A stretch of DNA of 64,000 nt from Xanthocytophaga flava (GTDB taxonomy: Bacteria > Bacteroidota > Bacteroidia > Cytophagales > 172606-1): NCBI GenBank assembly GCA_030068525.1, contig JASJOS010000006.1:186001-250000 (forward strand). The letters run 5' to 3'. A program made the position numbers and the translations under genes. A model generated the notes under the pieces. It saw nothing but the letters and a program-made list of their open reading frames with translations, made no database searches and had not been told where the DNA came from. Of the stretch, positions 60,622 through 64,000 are shown piece after piece (positions within the stretch are counted from its first letter, which is position 1; each line of letters starts with the position of its first letter).

Positions 60622-61422
60622 CTAAACCATAGAAGGGGATATCCCATAGGCTTTCTTGAATACATACGAAAAATGGGACAGATCTTCAAAACCCAGATCC
60701 AGATAAACATCAGAAGCTGTTTTCTTTTTCTCTTTGATAAGATAATAAGCTTCTTTCAATCTACGATGAATCAACCAGTGACTGGGTGTATCCTGAAATA
60801 CTTTCTCAAAGTCCCGTTTAAAGGTTGATAAACTACGACCTGTAAGATAGGCAAATCGTTGTAGATCTACATTAAAGTGGTAGTTTTGGTTCATAAAAGC
60901 TTCCAGATCTATTTTGCCAGGTTCTGAAAAGTCAAACAGAATATTTTTTAACTCAGGTTTTAGCTGTAAGAGCAGAAGCAGAGCTTCATTTTGCTTCACA
61001 GTCAGCAAAGCTTCGTTTTCTTTCTGAGTAAATAGTTGCTCATAGGCCCGTAAAGATTCCATATAACTAATCAATACTGGCACATGGGTCAGAGGAATAA
61101 ATGCAGGTGTATTTACTGTCTTATCTGGTTTATACCCATACTCCAGATTAAACCTACGTAACGTATCCTGATCAAAATAGATACTGACAGAACGATACTC
61201 TCCATCTGCTGGTGGTTGTTTGGCGTATTTAGCCAACTGATTACGCCGACAAAAGTATATATCACCTTGCTGAAAGGACTGACGGGTAGTGATATCACTC
61301 ATTTCCATACTACCGGACACAATATAACTGATAGTATGTTCGGGGATAAATTGCTCTCCAGCTCTGCTACGATGAAAATAACAGGAATATTGTATTGGTA
61401 ATGTGGATGGCTTAGTACTCAT
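60622..61422 (-). CDS. AraC family transcriptional regulator
   Basis: 266 aa from ATG 61422 (a longer frame would overlap the neighbouring terminator and gene). Cupin-like sensor half (QGDIYFCRRNQLAKYAKQPP), then the double helix-turn-helix: FAYLTGRSLSTFKRDFEKVF and DVYLDLGFEDLSHFSYVF, ending GISPSMV. A probable activator of the upstream aldehyde dehydrogenase gene or of unlinked genes. Confidence 0.88.
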   Translation of the reverse strand: MSTKPSTLPIQYSCYFHRSRAGEQFIPEHTISYIVSGSMEMSDITTRQSFQQGDIYFCRRNQLAKYAKQPPADGEYRSVSIYFDQDTLRRFNLEYGYKPDKTVNTPAFIPLTHVPVLISYMESLRAYEQLFTQKENEALLTVKQNEALLLLLQLKPELKNILFDFSEPGKIDLEAFMNQNYHFNVDLQRFAYLTGRSLSTFKRDFEKVFQDTPSHWLIHRRLKEAYYLIKEKKKTASDVYLDLGFEDLSHFSYVFKKAYGISPSMV

Positions 61423-61444
61423 AGAGAAAAAGTAATGTAAAGAA

Positions 61445-61480
61445 AATGGTTTACAAACGATAAATTGTCTGTAAACCATT
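61445..61480 (-). terminator. Terminator after the aldehyde dehydrogenase gene
   Basis: An 11-bp stem AATGGTTTACA/TGTAAACCATT (61445-61455 with 61470-61480); on the minus strand TTTTCTTT follows. It separates the dehydrogenase from the AraC gene. Confidence 0.8.
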
Positions 61481-61492
61481 CCGGAATAGTGT

Positions 61493-62908
61493 TTATTCAA
61501 TAATGGTTTTAGGTTCCAGATAAGCTTCCAGGCCAAAGATACCATATTCTCGTCCAAGTCCGGATTGCTTAAAGCCGCCAAAAGGCGCCATTGGATCATG
61601 TTTTAGACAGTTGATCAGTACCCGTCCTGCATGTAACTGCCCGGCAACTTGATGTGCCCGCTTCTCATCAGAGGAACTAACATATGCCTGCAATCCATAA
61701 TCAGTGTCATTGGCTATCTCAATTGCCTCCTCTTCTGTTTTATATGAAATCACAGATAGTACAGGACCAAATATTTCTTCTCTGGCAATACGCATTTGGT
61801 TGTTTACATTCACAAACACAGTTGGTTTGACAAAGTTTCCTGCTTCAAGGCCTGAGGGCTGTCCAATACCTCCAGTCAGTAATTCTGCACCCTCTTCCAA
61901 TCCTAACTGAATATAGGATTGTACACGATCATATTGCTTTTTGCTTACCAAAGGACCGACAGCGGTATCTGCGTCCTGTGGGCTTCCTACTTTCACATGT
62001 TCAACTGTTTCCTTCACCAGTTTTTTCACTTCTTCCAGGTGTGTTTCAGGTACTAATAACCGTGTACCTGCTACACAGGCTTGTCCACTATTCATAAACG
62101 CTGCCTGAACCGCTAATGGAACAGCCGTTTCAAAATTAGCATCTTCCAGGATAATATTAGGTGATTTGCCACCCAGTTCCAGCGTAATTCGTTTCATGCT
62201 ATCCGCTGCATTTCGGGCAATGGATTTACCAACCTGAGTAGAACCTGTAAATGAAATCTTGGCAATGTCCGGATGGCGACTGATTTCAGCGCCTACTACA
62301 TCCCCACGGCCATTTACAATGTTACACACTCCAGCAGGCAAACCGGCTTCATGCAAACATTCTGTAAGGATCTGCGTTTGCAGCGCACTCATTTCGCTAG
62401 GTTTGATCACTGCGGTGCATCCTGCTGCGATGGCGGTCGATAATTTGTTAGAAATAAAACTATTGCTTGCATTCCAGGGTGTAATGATACCTACTACACC
62501 AACAGGTTCCATATGCACCTGCGATTGGCCTACAGTTCGTATTAGCTCTACTTGTTTTAGCGTCTCCATCGCACTTTGAATACTGTTTAGTGCATTGAGT
62601 GTACTCATTTTGGAGAATTGCAGCGTGCCCCCATATTCCTGAATCATCACATCAGTAAGTTCATCCTGGCGCTTGGCTATGGCATCATACATCTTTTGCA
62701 GATATTCCAAACGTTGTTCTTTGGTTGTTTTTGAAAAGGATTTGAAGGCAGCTTTGGCGCTGGCAATGGCTTTACGGGTATCTTCTACATCACCGAGTTG
62801 GACAGTACCAATTACTGTATTATTGCTTGGGTTAATCAGTTCAGCAACTTCTGTTCCGTGTAGAGTTACAAAGACTCCGTTTACATAAATTTTATCAATT
62901 GTTTTCAT
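61493..62908 (-). CDS. NAD(P)-dependent aldehyde dehydrogenase
   Basis: 471 aa. VVGIITPWNASNSFISNKLS, SFTGSTQVGKSIARNAADSM, LELGGKSPNIIL (general base Glu) and the catalytic Cys in NSGQACVAGTRLLVP are all in place, as is PVLSVISYKTEEEAIEIAND. It would oxidise an aldehyde to the acid with NAD(P); substrate unknown. A G-start variant of the -7 element (GACCTTTG) lies just upstream. Adjacent AraC regulator. Confidence 0.93.
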   Translation of the reverse strand: MKTIDKIYVNGVFVTLHGTEVAELINPSNNTVIGTVQLGDVEDTRKAIASAKAAFKSFSKTTKEQRLEYLQKMYDAIAKRQDELTDVMIQEYGGTLQFSKMSTLNALNSIQSAMETLKQVELIRTVGQSQVHMEPVGVVGIITPWNASNSFISNKLSTAIAAGCTAVIKPSEMSALQTQILTECLHEAGLPAGVCNIVNGRGDVVGAEISRHPDIAKISFTGSTQVGKSIARNAADSMKRITLELGGKSPNIILEDANFETAVPLAVQAAFMNSGQACVAGTRLLVPETHLEEVKKLVKETVEHVKVGSPQDADTAVGPLVSKKQYDRVQSYIQLGLEEGAELLTGGIGQPSGLEAGNFVKPTVFVNVNNQMRIAREEIFGPVLSVISYKTEEEAIEIANDTDYGLQAYVSSSDEKRAHQVAGQLHAGRVLINCLKHDPMAPFGGFKQSGLGREYGIFGLEAYLEPKTIIE

Positions 62909-63260
62909 CGAGTTGATTGTTTTTGTTTTTACAAAGGTCGCCGGATAATGGTGGGCTTACTTTGCTAAAAAGTTCAATGTTGCTTTGTTATAAAGTTCAA
63001 CTTCAATGTTTACCCAAGAATAAATCTTTACTGTTGAGTTTATGTAAAGAAGGTAGGCAAAGCAATCTCTAATGTGAGAAAATAGTCATAAACTACACTT
63101 TGGTATGTCAGAACGAAGATAATTGAAGGTGGTTTATAAAGATATAAGTTTGATTTCTAATGATTTATCTACTTTGTGACTTCTTTTTTGAATAAAAGAA
63201 AAAAAGGTATATGTGTATGGTAATGAACAAATTATGACTTTACAGGTGGGATGGATGTAG
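62909..63260. other. Gene-free interval before the small RNA
   Basis: About 350 bp of AT-rich DNA after the aldehyde dehydrogenase start. No frame or fold is evident apart from promoter elements at its ends. Confidence 0.4.
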
Positions 63261-63395
63261 TATCTTTGTATTGTAAGTCAAGCAGATATATCCTCAGATA
63301 TCAAGTCTGATTAAAATATAAAAATACGAATTTAGGTTGTAAGTGGTTTGTTACTGAAATTCTCCGAAGGTCTCCCTCGGAGAATTTTTGTTTTT
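63261..63395 (+). ncRNA. Predicted small RNA
   Basis: An exact TATCTTTG -7 box at 63261-63268 and a strong terminator at 63357-63395 bracket about 120 bases with no open frame or start. The transcript would begin near 63274. No known family is recognised, so it is called only by signal pair. Confidence 0.4.
63357..63395 (+). terminator. Terminator of the predicted small RNA
   Basis: An 11-bp stem (AAATTCTCCGA at 63357-63367 with 63377-63387), 9-nt loop, followed by TTGTTTTT. Confidence 0.88.
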
Positions 63396-63531
63396 AGAAG
63401 TGTAAAGTATTGTTTATCTATCAACAAATGATCAGATAAAACATTTGTTGTCGCAATTCCACCCATACTTTGACGGATATACACAGCATGCAATGAAGTA
63501 GAAATGGTGAACTTTGTGAAAAAAGATCACT

Positions 63532-64000
63532 ATGATACCTACATCAGAAAAAGATACACTTTATGAGGCATTGGCAGAAGCCTTTGAAGCCTTTATCTCA
63601 ACGATTTCTCAATTTGATGAATCGGTTGTAAATACTGCTCCCTTTACTGGAAGCTGGACTCCAGCTCAGGTAGTTACACATATTTTGCTAGCTACAGATG
63701 GTCTTCCCGACAACAAGACAACGTCTACAAATCGTGTGTATGATTCCTGTCTTCCTCAGATTCGTCCTAGATGGGAGGACTTGAACCAAAAATTTCAGTC
63801 ACCTGAAAGCCTTGAACCAGATAGTCTGCCTCATGAAAAAAGCGAACTTGTCACTGAACTAAAACGTGTGAAGGATAAAGACCTGGCTATTGTCAGAGAA
63901 AAAGATCTGAGTATTATCTGCCAGGATTTTGAGTTGCCCAGCATTGGGTATCTTACCCGGTATGAATGGCTCTGGTTTATCCAGATGCATTTGAAACGTC
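63532..64000 (+). CDS. DinB-like protein, 3' end outside window
   Basis: The frame starts at ATG 63532 and runs off the edge; 156 residues are visible. ALAEAFEAFISTISQFDES and VNTAPFTGSWTPAQVVTHIL give the DinB four-helix motif with a metal-binding His; a second His is expected near the missing end (YEWLWFIQMHLKR is the last stretch seen). Such proteins use a metal-bound four-helix bundle, often for thiol or stress chemistry. Confidence 0.75.
   Translation, partial: MIPTSEKDTLYEALAEAFEAFISTISQFDESVVNTAPFTGSWTPAQVVTHILLATDGLPDNKTTSTNRVYDSCLPQIRPRWEDLNQKFQSPESLEPDSLPHEKSELVTELKRVKDKDLAIVREKDLSIICQDFELPSIGYLTRYEWLWFIQMHLKR

Overview
The window looks like a chromosomal segment of a Bacteroidota bacterium, most likely of the order Cytophagales. 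The evidence is low G+C, a protein with a C-terminal T9SS sorting domain, paired DUF4199 genes next to a family 2 glycosyltransferase, BatA and SIMPL proteins, two fucosidases, a GOB-like B3 metallo-beta-lactamase, and promoters that fit the Bacteroidota -7 pattern TAnnTTTG. No genus is claimed.

Layout. 1-9.9 kb: an MFS exporter with its MarR regulator, topoisomerase III, a metallo-hydrolase with a divergent HxlR regulator, a quinone oxidoreductase, a PEP-mutase/isocitrate-lyase-like enzyme, a GH18 protein and a DUF695 protein. 10-13.8 kb: a two-subunit molybdenum hydroxylase (IorB/IorA type) and an esterase-fold protein whose nucleophile serine is replaced. 14.1-20 kb: a lipoprotein, an OmpA-family protein and a giant secreted beta-helix/MBG/T9SS protein. 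20.6-25.1 kb: a GH95 and GH29 fucosidase pair.

25,848-40,733 is an integrated mobile element of about 14.9 kb, the most interesting part of the window. It splits a MerR/TipAS regulator. The 5' piece of the gene lies at 40,710-40,838 and the 3' piece at 25,191-25,862. Each junction carries the same 15-bp sequence, and joining the halves across it restores an in-frame regulator of about 258 aa. The element has a tyrosine integrase, an AlpA/excisionase-like protein, a VapE/VirE ATPase, a PriCT-type primase and, between these last two, a 344-bp gene-free stretch with about twelve copies of a TATCAACCT iteron, a probable replication origin. A separate module holds a membrane coiled-coil protein, two tiny ribbon-helix-helix-like proteins and a 928-aa tape-measure-like protein. 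I see no capsid, portal, terminase, sheath or baseplate gene. The whole resembles a phage-satellite-like replicon carrying a lone tail-ruler gene. Two operator-like repeat arrays and a small cargo block (zinc ribbons, a 2-TM protein, orphans) complete it.

40.9-54.4 kb: a GNAT/MarR/ketopantoate-reductase operon behind a perfect palindrome, a small GldL-like membrane protein, a conserved operon of pseudo-dihydroorotase, two DUF4199 proteins and GT2, a glutathionylspermidine-synthase-like ligase, lipoproteins, a BNR sialidase-like protein, BatA and SIMPL proteins. 54.6-64 kb: tRNA-Leu(GAG), the GOB-like metallo-beta-lactamase, a run of orphan or immunity-like proteins with an AraC-type remnant, an intact AraC regulator, an aldehyde dehydrogenase, a predicted small RNA and a partial DinB gene.
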